Below, in pieces: positions 35,291 through 44,282 of a DNA stretch of 64,000 bases. Origin of the DNA: Mycobacterium gallinarum (GTDB taxonomy: Bacteria > Actinomycetota > Actinomycetes > Mycobacteriales > Mycobacteriaceae); NCBI RefSeq assembly GCF_010726765.1, contig NZ_AP022601.1:3100001-3164000 (forward strand). Direction: 5' to 3'. Both the position numbers and the translations under genes were made by a program. Within the stretch, counting starts at the first letter, position 1. Each line of letters starts with the position of its first letter. The notes below the pieces were generated by a model. That model was given only the letters and a program-made list of their open reading frames with translations. It did not search any database and had not been told where the DNA came from.

Positions 35291-36406
35291 CTAGACCAAG
35301 CCGATCAGCTTCGCGATCCGGTCGCGGTGATCGGCGGGCCAACCGAACAGCGCCTCCGAACTCTTCGCGCGTTTGAAGTAGAGGTGTGCGGAGTGCTCCC
35401 AGGTGAACCCGATGCCGCCGTGCATCTGGATGCTCTCGGCCGCAACGTGATAGAACGCCTGTGAGCAATAGACTTTGGCGATCGACGCGGCGACGGAGGC
35501 GTCATCGCTGCTGGCCGCCACCGCGGCACTGGCATACGCGGCCGCCGACCGGGCGGACTCCACCTCCACCAGCAGGTCTGCGCATCGATGCTTGATCGCC
35601 TGAAACGATCCAATGGGCCGTCCGAACTGGTGTCGCACATTGAGGTACTCGACGGTCATCGCCAGCACGGCCTGAGCGCCGCCCACCTGCTCGCACGCCA
35701 GCGCGACCAACGCCCGGTCGTACACCCCGCGCAGCGTCTCCCACCCCGACCCGTCGTCCCCCAACAGGACGGCCGGCGTCATGTCGAAGCCGACGGCGGC
35801 CAGCTGACGGGTCTTGTCCATCGACTCGAGTGGCCCGACCGAAAGACCGTCGGCGCCGGAATCCACCGCGAACAACGACACCCCCGCCACCGTTCGCGCG
35901 GCGACCAGGATGACGTCGGCCTGCGCGCCGTCGAGGACATACGGCTTTGCCCCCGACAAGAGCCACCGACCACCGGACTGCGACGCGGCCGTGGTGATGT
36001 CGTCAGGATCCCAGTGCAACTTTTCCTCCGCGACCGCAACGGTCGCGATCAGGTCGCCGGCGGCGATCCTAGCCAGCAGGCCACCCGCGTGTGAACCACC
36101 GACGGCAAGGAGTGTGCTGGTGGCCAACACCGTGGTCGACAGCAGCGGCGCGGGAAACAGCGTCCGGCCGGCCTCCTCCATGACGATCGCCAATTCGTCG
36201 AATCCGTGACCGCCGCCACCCATCTCCTCGGGAATCGCCAAGCCCTGTACGCCGATCTGCTCGGCGGCGGTACGCCAGGCTTCGGCGTCGTAGCCTGATC
36301 CGCCGTCCATGATGGTGCGGACGTCCGACTCCTTGGAGTACTTCTGCAGGAAGTCGCGCATCACGTCACGTAGCGCTTCCTGCTCGACGGTGGTGATCAG
36401 GGCCAT
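35291..36406 (-). CDS. Acyl-CoA dehydrogenase (FadE family), second of pair
   Basis: A 371-aa acyl-CoA dehydrogenase with LAIPEEMGGGG near residue 55, and RHQFGRPIGSFQAIKHRCAD and MHGGIGFTWEHSAHLYFKRA in the C-terminal domain. Its mid-domain motif is degenerate (EEKLHWDPDD region), as in the non-canonical subunit of heteromeric FadE complexes. ATG at 36406 begins 7 bp after the partner gene. It is the last gene of the 41788-35291 operon. Confidence 0.9.
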   Translation of the reverse strand: MALITTVEQEALRDVMRDFLQKYSKESDVRTIMDGGSGYDAEAWRTAAEQIGVQGLAIPEEMGGGGHGFDELAIVMEEAGRTLFPAPLLSTTVLATSTLLAVGGSHAGGLLARIAAGDLIATVAVAEEKLHWDPDDITTAASQSGGRWLLSGAKPYVLDGAQADVILVAARTVAGVSLFAVDSGADGLSVGPLESMDKTRQLAAVGFDMTPAVLLGDDGSGWETLRGVYDRALVALACEQVGGAQAVLAMTVEYLNVRHQFGRPIGSFQAIKHRCADLLVEVESARSAAAYASAAVAASSDDASVAASIAKVYCSQAFYHVAAESIQMHGGIGFTWEHSAHLYFKRAKSSEALFGWPADHRDRIAKLIGLV

Positions 36407-36413
36407 GTCACTC

Positions 36414-37592
36414 CTAGCGGGGTAGGCCGAGTACGCGTTCGGCAATGATGTTGCGCTGGATCTCCGAGGTGCCGCCGTAGATCGTTTCGGCTCGGCTCAG
36501 CAGGAACAGCTTGCGGGCGTCGTCCGCACGGTAATCATCGGCGAAAACCGCTTGCCCGCCGAAGATTTCGATGGACAGCTCGCCCAGCCGCTGGTGGTGG
36601 GTCGACGCGAACAGCTTGCTCGCGGTGGCCGCCGCGACCGTCGCTGCGCCCGGCGAGCCGGTGTCGAGCAGGTCGCTCACCACCCGCAGGTTGGTAGACC
36701 GCATGATGTGCACACCGATCAGGGCGTCGACAAGGCGCTGTCGCAGCCGTCGGTCACCGAGCGCATCCGAACCTCTTGCCACCTCGATGAGCTCGTCGAC
36801 TTCACGCTCCACCGACAGCTGCATCGGTATCAGGGCGCTGCCCCGCTCACGGCTCAACGTGGACATGACCACTTGCCATCCGTCGCCGACGCCGCCGACC
36901 ACCATGTCTTCCGTCGTCCGCGCATCATTGAAGAAGCACTCGCTGAACTCCGCGGACCGCGCGATGTTCTCGATCGGCCTGATCTCGACACCCGGTTGGT
37001 CGACCGGCACCAGCAGCAGCGTGAGGCCTCGGTGGCGCAGCGACACATCAGGATCGGTTCGGCACAATACATAAAGCCAGTCAGCACGGTCACCGAACGT
37101 CGTCCACACCTTCTGGCCGTCGATGTGCCACTCCCCGGAGTCGACGACTGCCTTGGTCCGCACCGCGGCCAGATCCGATCCCGCGCCGGGCTCCGAGAAA
37201 CCCTGCCCCCACATCTCCTCGACACCAAGGATTCTCGGTAGGAATCGGCGCTTCTGCCCCTCGGATCCGTGCGCCAACAACGTCGGCCCGAGAAGTTCGA
37301 GCGCCTGAGTGTTCACCCTTGCGGGCGCAGCGGCCCGAGCGTACTCGTACTCGAAGACGATCTCCTCGGCCAGGCCCGCACCCCGGCCGCCGTACTCGAC
37401 AGGCCACGTCAGTCCCAGCCAGTTACCCTCGGAGAGTTCACGTTCCCACGCGAGGCGCACCTCCCAGGCGGTGTCGTCGGTAGGGCTACCGACGCCGCGG
37501 TGGTCGTGAAACTCCCCGACCAGATGCTCGCTAAGCCACGTCCGCACTTCCTCGCGGAAGTCCGCGTATTCGTCTCCGACGATCGGGTCCAT
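36414..37592 (-). CDS. Acyl-CoA dehydrogenase (FadE family), first of pair
   Basis: A 392-aa acyl-CoA dehydrogenase of the long FadE26/FadE17-like type, with WGQGFSEPGAGSDLA (about residue 130), KVWTTFGDRADW, and the C-terminal RAETIYGGTSEIQRNIIAERV. The start shares one base with the upstream stop (TGATG). Together with the next gene it probably forms a mixed complex (inference). Confidence 0.93.
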   Translation of the reverse strand: MDPIVGDEYADFREEVRTWLSEHLVGEFHDHRGVGSPTDDTAWEVRLAWERELSEGNWLGLTWPVEYGGRGAGLAEEIVFEYEYARAAAPARVNTQALELLGPTLLAHGSEGQKRRFLPRILGVEEMWGQGFSEPGAGSDLAAVRTKAVVDSGEWHIDGQKVWTTFGDRADWLYVLCRTDPDVSLRHRGLTLLLVPVDQPGVEIRPIENIARSAEFSECFFNDARTTEDMVVGGVGDGWQVVMSTLSRERGSALIPMQLSVEREVDELIEVARGSDALGDRRLRQRLVDALIGVHIMRSTNLRVVSDLLDTGSPGAATVAAATASKLFASTHHQRLGELSIEIFGGQAVFADDYRADDARKLFLLSRAETIYGGTSEIQRNIIAERVLGLPR

Positions 37593-38380
37593 CAGAGATT
37601 CAGCCCCGGATACGGCGGGAAAATCGGCGGACGCCTGTCGGTCAGGCTAGCCGTGCCCTCCGCGAAGTCGGGTTGTTCCTTCGCGAGTTGTAAGAGGTAC
37701 TGGGCGCGGATGCGCGCCGCCTCCATCGTCGCTTCGCTGTCCCGCCACACCTGCGACTTGATCATCGCCATCGCGACTGGCGACACATTGGCTGCCAGGC
37801 CCCGTGCGAAGGTCACCGCGTCGTCAACCACGCTCCCGGGCTCCGAAAGCCGTTGCACCACACCGAGGCGATGCGCCTCATCGGCCTGGAAGACGCGTCC
37901 GCTGGCCAGCAGTTCAAACGCGTGCGACGGCCCGCACAACCTGGTGAGCACCCACGCGGCGGCGTCCTCCGCGGGCAAGCCTCGCTTGGCGAAGGCGGTC
38001 GAGAACTTCACCCCACGCGCCGCGAAGCGGTAGTCGAACATCAACGCCTGGGCAAGTCCGATGCCCGCACATGCGCCGTTGATGGCGCCGATGATCGGCT
38101 TGGGCACGGTGGTGGCGTGCGTCTGAGGACGCCGGTTGTTGGTGTAGGCGACGCCGGAACTGACCGAGGCGAGCACCTCGGGATCGAGGCCCGGCACAAA
38201 CGAGGTTCCGGCACCCGTCACGACGATGACTCGCACGGTGGAGTCCCCCGCCGCACGGTCCAGACAGTCGTAGAACTCGGCCTCCATCGTCGCGGTCCAC
38301 ATGTTGCGGCGGTCGGGCCGACTCAGCGTCAACACCACCACGCCCTGGTCGTCGACGTCGTACAGCACGGTGTCAGTCAT
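37592..38380 (-). CDS. Enoyl-CoA hydratase/isomerase family protein
   Basis: A 262-aa crotonase-like protein. The first oxyanion motif reads TGAGTSFVPGLD and the second GAINGACAGIGLAQALMFDYR. The catalytic region RGLPAEDAAAWVL lacks the usual acidic pair in its normal place, so it may be an isomerase or hydrolase variant. ATG at 38380 overlaps the upstream hydratase by 8 bp. Confidence 0.87.
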   Translation of the reverse strand: MTDTVLYDVDDQGVVVLTLSRPDRRNMWTATMEAEFYDCLDRAAGDSTVRVIVVTGAGTSFVPGLDPEVLASVSSGVAYTNNRRPQTHATTVPKPIIGAINGACAGIGLAQALMFDYRFAARGVKFSTAFAKRGLPAEDAAAWVLTRLCGPSHAFELLASGRVFQADEAHRLGVVQRLSEPGSVVDDAVTFARGLAANVSPVAMAMIKSQVWRDSEATMEAARIRAQYLLQLAKEQPDFAEGTASLTDRRPPIFPPYPGLNL

Positions 38381-39209
38381 CGGGACTCCAGCCACGATCG
38401 GACTCGGGGATCGGAATGTGTTTGGAGAGCGTGAAGTTCGGAGTCCTTCTTTCCAGGAACGATGCGACGCCCTCGGTCGCGTCGTGCTGGCGGCCTGCCC
38501 AGCGGAACGCCTCCCATTCGCGATAGAACGCTGCTTCGCGGTCGGTCTCGCCCAGCAGCTCGTAGGCGAGTTGCTTGGTGATCCCCACCGCGGCGGGGGC
38601 GGTGTGCTGCGCGATTTCATCGGCGATCGCCCGTGCCCGTGGCAGCACCTCGTCGCCGGGCAGAGCCTCCGTCGCCAGCCCATACTCCTTGGCCTCCGCA
38701 CCAGAGAAGATCCGTCCGGTCAGCAGCAGTTCCACCGCCCGCCCGAATCCGACGAGCCGGGGCAGCAGCCACAGCGAGTTCTGCTCCGGTATGAGGCCAC
38801 GCCGGGTGAAGACGAAGCCATATTTGGCCGCTTCGTTGACAATTCGAATGTCCCACTGCATGGGGAACGTGAGGCCGATCCCGACGGCGGAACCATTCAA
38901 CGCGCCGATGACGGGTGTGCGCAGGCGCCACGGTCGCGGTCGTGCACCGAGTTCGGCCCGCGACCGCCGGTGCTGGTCGTCGTCGAACGCGAAGTTCGCG
39001 GCGCCCGGTTCCATGTCGGCGCCGGTGGAGAAGTGGCGGCCTCGGCCGGTGACGACGATGGCCCGCACGGCTTCGGCGGCGTCGAGCAGTTCGAGCTGGC
39101 GGTGCAGTTCGATCTGCATAGCCGTGATGAACGCGTTCCCCCGGTCGGGTCGGTCCAGCCAGACCACCGCAGTGGACCCGGACGGTTCGACGGTGATGCC
39201 GTCAGGCAC
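38373..39209 (-). CDS. Enoyl-CoA hydratase/isomerase family protein
   Basis: A 278-aa crotonase-fold protein with VTGRGRHFSTGADME and GALNGSAVGIGLTFPMQWDIRI, and RRGLIPEQNSLWLLPRLVG in the active-site helix. GTG at 39209 overlaps the SDR stop by 8 bp; the frame extends upstream into the SDR gene but without homology. It is part of the seven-gene operon. Confidence 0.85.
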   Translation of the reverse strand: MPDGITVEPSGSTAVVWLDRPDRGNAFITAMQIELHRQLELLDAAEAVRAIVVTGRGRHFSTGADMEPGAANFAFDDDQHRRSRAELGARPRPWRLRTPVIGALNGSAVGIGLTFPMQWDIRIVNEAAKYGFVFTRRGLIPEQNSLWLLPRLVGFGRAVELLLTGRIFSGAEAKEYGLATEALPGDEVLPRARAIADEIAQHTAPAAVGITKQLAYELLGETDREAAFYREWEAFRWAGRQHDATEGVASFLERRTPNFTLSKHIPIPESDRGWSPDD

Positions 39210-40095
39210 GAGGTCGACCGGACCCGTCGGAGTTCGGCCGCGCCTTCGCGAGGAGGTCCGGGATGACGGAGCCGAGTTCTTCCGGGGCCCAGCGTGCTTC
39301 GATCTCCACGCCGGGGCCTGTCGTCCACGTCTCGGCCACCGAGATCGCACCGCCCTTGACGTTGAAGACGCGTCCGGTGACGTCGGCAGCCTCTTCGGAG
39401 GCCAGCCACACCACCAGCGGGGAGATGTTGGCCGGCGACCCCGCGTCGAATCCCGTCCGCTCCTTGATTTCGTTCATGCGCGCAACGTAGGTTTCCAGCC
39501 CTTCGGTCATCTGTGTCAGTGCGCTCGGCGCAATTGCGTTGACCGTGATCCCCAGGCGGGCGAGTTCGTCGGAGAGGATGACGGTGAACGCGGCGATGGC
39601 GGCCTTGGCTGCGCCGTAATTGGATTGGCCCGGGTTGCCGTACAAGCCGGAGGGCGACGACGTGTTGATCACCCGCGGATGCGACACCGGGTCGTCGGCC
39701 TTGTGCCGTTCACGCCAGTAGGCCACTGCGTGCTTGGTCGGCGCGAAGGTCCCGCGCAAATGCACCCGGATCACCGCGTCCCACATGTCGATGTCCATGT
39801 TCACGAACATCTTGTCGCGCAGGATGCCCGCATTGTTGACCAGCACATGGAGGCCACCGAACGTATCCAAGGCGGTGGCGATCAAACGTCCGGCGCCATC
39901 CCAGTCCGAGATGTCGTCCGTGTTGGCCACCGCATCACCACCGGCGGCGACGATCTCGTCGACGACATCCTGTGCCGGACCGACATCGTTGACGACGACC
40001 TTCGCGCCCTGCCTCGCGAATTCCAGCGCATGTTCGCGACCGATGCCCCCAGCGGCACCGGTGATCACCGCGACGCGGTCATCGTGCAGTCCCAT
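39202..40095 (-). CDS. SDR oxidoreductase, MaoC/MFE-2-type 3-hydroxyacyl-CoA dehydrogenase
   Basis: A 297-aa SDR with TGAAGGIG, NNAG and SNYGAAKAAIAAF (Tyr-x3-Lys intact), and the insertion HKADDPVSHPRVINTSSPSG typical of the dehydrogenase part of multifunctional enzyme 2 and related actinobacterial steroid/acyl dehydrogenases. It oxidises a 3-hydroxyacyl-CoA-like substrate with NAD. ATG at 40095 has a GGAAAGGA site. It lies 20 bp after the amidohydrolase. Confidence 0.9.
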   Translation of the reverse strand: MGLHDDRVAVITGAAGGIGREHALEFARQGAKVVVNDVGPAQDVVDEIVAAGGDAVANTDDISDWDGAGRLIATALDTFGGLHVLVNNAGILRDKMFVNMDIDMWDAVIRVHLRGTFAPTKHAVAYWRERHKADDPVSHPRVINTSSPSGLYGNPGQSNYGAAKAAIAAFTVILSDELARLGITVNAIAPSALTQMTEGLETYVARMNEIKERTGFDAGSPANISPLVVWLASEEAADVTGRVFNVKGGAISVAETWTTGPGVEIEARWAPEELGSVIPDLLAKARPNSDGSGRPRA

Positions 40096-40115
40096 AAGAA
40101 TCCTTTCCCGTCGGC

Positions 40116-40988
40116 TCAGTTCGGGCGGCCAAAGACCGTGATTGCGTTGGCGCCGAGGTATCCGATCCGGCTCTCCCCGGTGAGAGCCAGTGCGCGCCCC
40201 TCGGTCACCGTCCGGTCCATCGGCAGGATCGGGTAATCGGAAGCCCACATCAGCTTGCGCGGGTTGCGCCGCTCGGCGAAGCGCAGGACGTCCTCCGACA
40301 CGTACTTGGGCGCCCAGCCCGCCGTCATCGCGTACACATTGGGGTGCTTGAGCAGCATCGCGATGGTCTCGGCGATCCATGGGTCGCCGAGGTGGCTCAT
40401 CACGATGGCCAATTCTGGGAACGCCAGTGCGACCTCATCGATCAGGATCGTGCGTTGCAACTTGGCGGGTTTCATCGGTCCCGGAACACCTACGTTGATC
40501 GACACGACGGCACCCTCGTCACACGCCGCGGTGTACAGCGGATAGGCGAGCCTGTCGTCGATCGCGATGCCGGTGAACATCGGAATGATGCGAATGCACT
40601 TCATCCCGTACTCGCGCACGGCGATTCGCACATGCTTGGCGGCCTCGTATCCGAGCCGTGGATCGACGCCCACCGAGGTCACGAACCGTCCGGGGTAGTC
40701 GCGTGCGAACCCCGCCAGCCGTTCACACGTCTGGCGCAGCACCGCCTCACCCGTCTTGGTGCCATGCACGAACGGCGGGGTGATGTCGCGCGGCGCCTTA
40801 GACAGCACACCGCCGCCGATGCCGAGCCTGTCCATCTCGGCGACGACGTCGGCCATGGTCTCACCGCCCTCGTAGGCACTGTTGCCGCGCTTGAACCGCG
40901 CGACCACCGACGGGTCGGGTGTCACCTCACCCGGTAGATACGGCAGGTTGATCCACGCATCGAAGACTTCTGCTTCTTGTTCGGTCAC
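40116..40988 (-). CDS. Amidohydrolase-2 family protein with altered N-terminal metal motif
   Basis: A 290-aa TIM-barrel protein. The C-terminal metal motif (MWASDYPI) and the central MSHLGDPW with its His are family features. The N-terminal HxH/DxH motif is replaced by VFDAWINLPYLP, so a metal-dependent hydrolase or decarboxylase role is uncertain. GTG start; it begins 8 bp after the hydratase stop. Two relatives of the same superfamily are at 29594-30803 and 55628-56746. Confidence 0.82.
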   Translation of the reverse strand: MTEQEAEVFDAWINLPYLPGEVTPDPSVVARFKRGNSAYEGGETMADVVAEMDRLGIGGGVLSKAPRDITPPFVHGTKTGEAVLRQTCERLAGFARDYPGRFVTSVGVDPRLGYEAAKHVRIAVREYGMKCIRIIPMFTGIAIDDRLAYPLYTAACDEGAVVSINVGVPGPMKPAKLQRTILIDEVALAFPELAIVMSHLGDPWIAETIAMLLKHPNVYAMTAGWAPKYVSEDVLRFAERRNPRKLMWASDYPILPMDRTVTEGRALALTGESRIGYLGANAITVFGRPN

Positions 40989-40996
40989 GTCCGCCT

Positions 40997-41788
40997 CTAC
41001 CGTCCCTTGTACTGGGGGGTTCGCTTGTCCTTCATCGCCTGCAGTGCCTCCGCGGCGTCCTCGGTGGCCGCGACGACCGCGAAATGCGACGAGATCAGAT
41101 CGAGCGCGGTGCGTAGATCAGTGTTGGCCGACTGGTAGGTGGCCCGCTTTATCATCCGTACGGTGATTGGCGCGTGGTCGGCGATTTGCCTGGCCAATCG
41201 GGTGGTTTCCTCCGCGAGTGCCTCGGGCGCCGCGATGCGGTTGACGAGCCCGATCCGCAACGCCTCCTCGGCGTCGATGAAGTCGCCGGTGAGCAGTAGT
41301 TCCAGCGCCTTCGACGTGCCCACGATGCGGGGCAGGTAGTAGGCACCGCCGTCGCCTGGTGTCAGTCCGACCTTCACGTAACCCTCGGACACCCGCGCCG
41401 ACGTCGACATGATTCGCATGTCGCACATGAGCGCCATGTCGAGCCCAGCGCCCACCGCGACCCCGTTGATGGACGCGATGATCGGCTTGTCGAGATCCTC
41501 TAGCGCCAGCGCGACCCGGTGTATGTCGTCGTGCAGTTGGGCTTTGCGCTGCAGGGGCGTCAGGTTCGGGTTGGCATTCGAGATCGATGACAGATCGACC
41601 CCCGAGCAGAACGCCTTCTCCCCTGCGCCGGTCAGCACGAGCACCCGAACGTCGTCGTCGTTCTTGGCCGAGCGAAGCAGCCGCGCCCACTCACGAATCA
41701 TCGCGAACGTGAACGCGTTCCGGCTCTCCGGCCGACTGAGGACGATCGTGCCCACCCCGTCGCGCACTGACCATTCGAGCTCGTTCAC
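40997..41788 (-). CDS. Enoyl-CoA hydratase
   Basis: A 263-aa crotonase, the most canonical of the window's four: LTGAGEKAFCSGVDLSSI, ASINGVAVGAGLDMALMCDMRI, and VGLTPGDGGAYYLPRIVG. It is the first gene of the minus operon that runs to 35291. GTG start after GAGGGG. The divergent partner starts 45 bp away. Confidence 0.92.
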   Translation of the reverse strand: MNELEWSVRDGVGTIVLSRPESRNAFTFAMIREWARLLRSAKNDDDVRVLVLTGAGEKAFCSGVDLSSISNANPNLTPLQRKAQLHDDIHRVALALEDLDKPIIASINGVAVGAGLDMALMCDMRIMSTSARVSEGYVKVGLTPGDGGAYYLPRIVGTSKALELLLTGDFIDAEEALRIGLVNRIAAPEALAEETTRLARQIADHAPITVRMIKRATYQSANTDLRTALDLISSHFAVVAATEDAAEALQAMKDKRTPQYKGR

Positions 41789-41805
41789 CCGGACCCCTCG
41801 ATCTA

Positions 41806-41828
41806 TATCGTTAACTCATTGTACGATA
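41806..41828. promoter_or_regulatory. Divergent promoter with leaderless start and inverted repeat
   Basis: TATCGT (41806-41811) and ACGATA (41823-41828) form an 11-bp-spaced inverted repeat in the 45-bp divergent region. TACGAT (41822-41827) fits a -10 element whose predicted transcription start is the G of the GTG at 41834, i.e. a leaderless mRNA. Confidence 0.45.
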
Positions 41829-41833
41829 CAGAC

Positions 41834-43057
41834 GTGACGCGGCGACTGGACGGCATCTCCGAGATTCCGCTGTCGACGGCCGACGCGGAGTTCCGCGATG
41901 AGGTTCGAACCTGGTTGGACGAACACCTGACCGGTGAGTTCGCCGGTCAGGCCCATCGCGGCGGTCCGGACGACGACGACAACTGGGCGCTACGGCGGGC
42001 GTGGGAGGCCGAACTGGCCGCGGGCGGCTGGCTCGGCATGAGCTGGCCCCGGGATCACGGCGGCCGCGAGGCGACGCTCACCCAGGAGATCGTGTTCGCG
42101 ATGGAGTACGCACGGGCAGGCTCACCCCCGCGCGCGGCGTTTCACGGTGAGACCCTGATGGCTCCTGCGGTCCTGTCGCACGGCACGACTGAGCAGAAGG
42201 AACGGCTCCTGCCTCCTATGGCCCGTGCCGAAGTGGTGTGGTGTCAGGGATATTCGGAGCCAGGTGCGGGTTCGGACCTGGCGAACGTCGCGTGCCGCGC
42301 GCGCCGCGATGGTGACGAGTGGGTGGTGTCCGGCGAGAAGATCTGGACGACGTTCGCGCATCACGCCGACTGGATCTTCGCGATCGTCCGCACCGAGCCG
42401 GGCTCGGTGCGCCACGCAGGGCTGTCGTATCTGCTGATTCCGCTGGACCAGCCTGGTGTGCAGGTGCGACCGATTCGCACGATGCTCGGTGACAGTGGGT
42501 TCAACAGCGTGTACTTCGACGAGGCCCGCACGTCGGCCGACAACCTGATCGGGGCCGAGGGCGCCGGATGGGCCGCGGCGATGACGACATTGGGACATGA
42601 GCGGGCCACCTCGGTCCTCAATTACCAGTTCTCGTTCGTCCGCGAGATGACCCAGCTCCGCGAACTCGCCATCCGTCGCGGCGCGGTGCACGACGTGATG
42701 CTGCGGGATCGCCTGATCGACACCTACATCGGCCTGGAGATCATGGGCCACAACAACATGCGCTCGCTTGCCCGTGTGCTGGTCGATGGCGAATTCGGAC
42801 CGGAGGCGTCGATCGGCAAGTACTACTGGTCGCACTGGCATCAGTCCTTCACCGAGCTGGCCATGGATGTCCTCGGACCGGATGCGCTCCTGGGCACAGC
42901 GTGGGACGACGGACCCGATGCCGCGTCGGAGGGTATTCGTCGCGCGTTCATCAGGGCGCGTGCCGAGACCATCTACGCCGGCACCAGCGAGATTCAGAAG
43001 AACATCATCAGCGAGCGGGTGCTGGGCATGCCGCGTGAACCGAAGCCGGCCACGTGA
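41834..43057 (+). CDS. Acyl-CoA dehydrogenase (FadE family)
   Basis: A 407-aa dehydrogenase of the same long type as the one at 36414: VWCQGYSEPGAGSDLA, KIWTTFAHHADW, and RAETIYAGTSEIQKNIISERV near the C terminus. I chose GTG 41834 over a TTG at 41819 because the TTG lies inside the promoter/operator and a -10 sits at the right distance for leaderless initiation at the GTG. It overlaps the CoA-transferase (GTGA). Confidence 0.92.
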   Translation: MTRRLDGISEIPLSTADAEFRDEVRTWLDEHLTGEFAGQAHRGGPDDDDNWALRRAWEAELAAGGWLGMSWPRDHGGREATLTQEIVFAMEYARAGSPPRAAFHGETLMAPAVLSHGTTEQKERLLPPMARAEVVWCQGYSEPGAGSDLANVACRARRDGDEWVVSGEKIWTTFAHHADWIFAIVRTEPGSVRHAGLSYLLIPLDQPGVQVRPIRTMLGDSGFNSVYFDEARTSADNLIGAEGAGWAAAMTTLGHERATSVLNYQFSFVREMTQLRELAIRRGAVHDVMLRDRLIDTYIGLEIMGHNNMRSLARVLVDGEFGPEASIGKYYWSHWHQSFTELAMDVLGPDALLGTAWDDGPDAASEGIRRAFIRARAETIYAGTSEIQKNIISERVLGMPREPKPAT

Positions 43058-44259
43058 CGCGGCCATTGGAGGGGGTGCGCGTCCTGGATCTCAGTCGAAT
43101 TCTGGCTGCGCCGTTCGCAACTCAACTCCTCGGCGACCTAGGTGCCGACGTCATCAAAGTGGAGCGGCCGCGAGTCGGCGACGACGCACGCCAGTACGGA
43201 CCGCCGTTCCTCGACGAGCCCGGTGGTAGCGAGTCAGGTTTCTACCTGAGCGCGAACCGCAACAAGCGATCGATCACGATCGATCATTCGTCACCTGCCG
43301 GAGCCGATCTCGTACGAGGACTCGCCGCGGAGTCCGACATCCTGGTGGAGAATTACCGCGCGGGCGTACTCGACAAGTACGGGCTGGGCTTTCAGGCGCT
43401 GCATGCGCTGAATCCTCGGCTGGTGTATTGCTCGGTCACCGGCTTCGGTCAGGACGGTCCGTACGCCGCGCGCGCAGGTTACGACGGCGTGTTCCAGGCG
43501 ATGAGCGGCCTGATGAGCGTGTCGGGCGTTCCCGACGGCCAGCCGGGTGCTGGACCGATGAAGGTCGGCGTCTCGATGGTGGACATCCTGGCGGGCCTGT
43601 ACGCCTCATCCGCCATCCTGGCCGCGCTGCGCGAACGCGACATGATCTCGGGGATCGGGCAATTCATCGACCTGTCGCTGCTCGACTGCGGGGTCGCGGC
43701 GCTGTCACACTATGCGCAGAACTACCTCGTCTCGGGTCAGCCTGCACCGCGGAGAGGCAACGGCGGATTCGGCGGAATCCCGTCGCAGGCCTTTCGCTGC
43801 GCGGACGCAGACATCTTCGTCGTCGCCAGCACCGCGGGGCAGTGGTCGGCGTTGGCCGCGGCACTCGGGCGGCCGGAACTCGCCGACGACCCCCGGTTCG
43901 CCACCGTGTCCGCCCGCATCGCGAACCGCGACCTCGTCCTGGAGACGCTCCAGTCGATCTTCGCCCAGCGGTCGGCCGCACACTGGATCGCCGCACTCGA
44001 AGCCGCCGATGTCCCGGTCAGCCCTGTGAATTCGATGGACGCGGTGTTCGACAATCCGCAGATACGACACCGGGGTATGCGGGTTGCCGTCGAGCACCCC
44101 ACTGCCGGTTCGGTCGACCTCATCGCGAACCCGATCAACCCGACGGCCACCTACACGGCACCCCCGCTGCTCGGTGCACACACCGACGAGATCCTCACCC
44201 AGTTGCTCGGCAAGACACCCGACGAGATAGCCGCGCTCCGCGATGGCGGTGCGATTTGA
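43054..44259 (+). CDS. Family III CoA-transferase (CaiB/BaiF)
   Basis: A 401-aa CoA-transferase: PLEGVRVLDLSRI, GADVIKVERPRVGDDAR, NRNKRSITIDH and KVGVSMVDILAGLYA, the last carrying the catalytic Asp. It transfers CoA between carboxylates or acts as an acyl-CoA racemase. It is coupled to the acyl-CoA dehydrogenase by a GTGA overlap. Confidence 0.93.
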   Translation: MTRPLEGVRVLDLSRILAAPFATQLLGDLGADVIKVERPRVGDDARQYGPPFLDEPGGSESGFYLSANRNKRSITIDHSSPAGADLVRGLAAESDILVENYRAGVLDKYGLGFQALHALNPRLVYCSVTGFGQDGPYAARAGYDGVFQAMSGLMSVSGVPDGQPGAGPMKVGVSMVDILAGLYASSAILAALRERDMISGIGQFIDLSLLDCGVAALSHYAQNYLVSGQPAPRRGNGGFGGIPSQAFRCADADIFVVASTAGQWSALAAALGRPELADDPRFATVSARIANRDLVLETLQSIFAQRSAAHWIAALEAADVPVSPVNSMDAVFDNPQIRHRGMRVAVEHPTAGSVDLIANPINPTATYTAPPLLGAHTDEILTQLLGKTPDEIAALRDGGAI

Positions 44260-44282
44260 CCGACCCGAACAGGAGAAACGCA

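Noticed and set aside
43428..44282. A 285-residue N-terminal extension of the unrecognised protein at 44283
   Set aside because: It is the shadow frame of the CoA-transferase; AGGAG and GTG at 44283 mark the real start.
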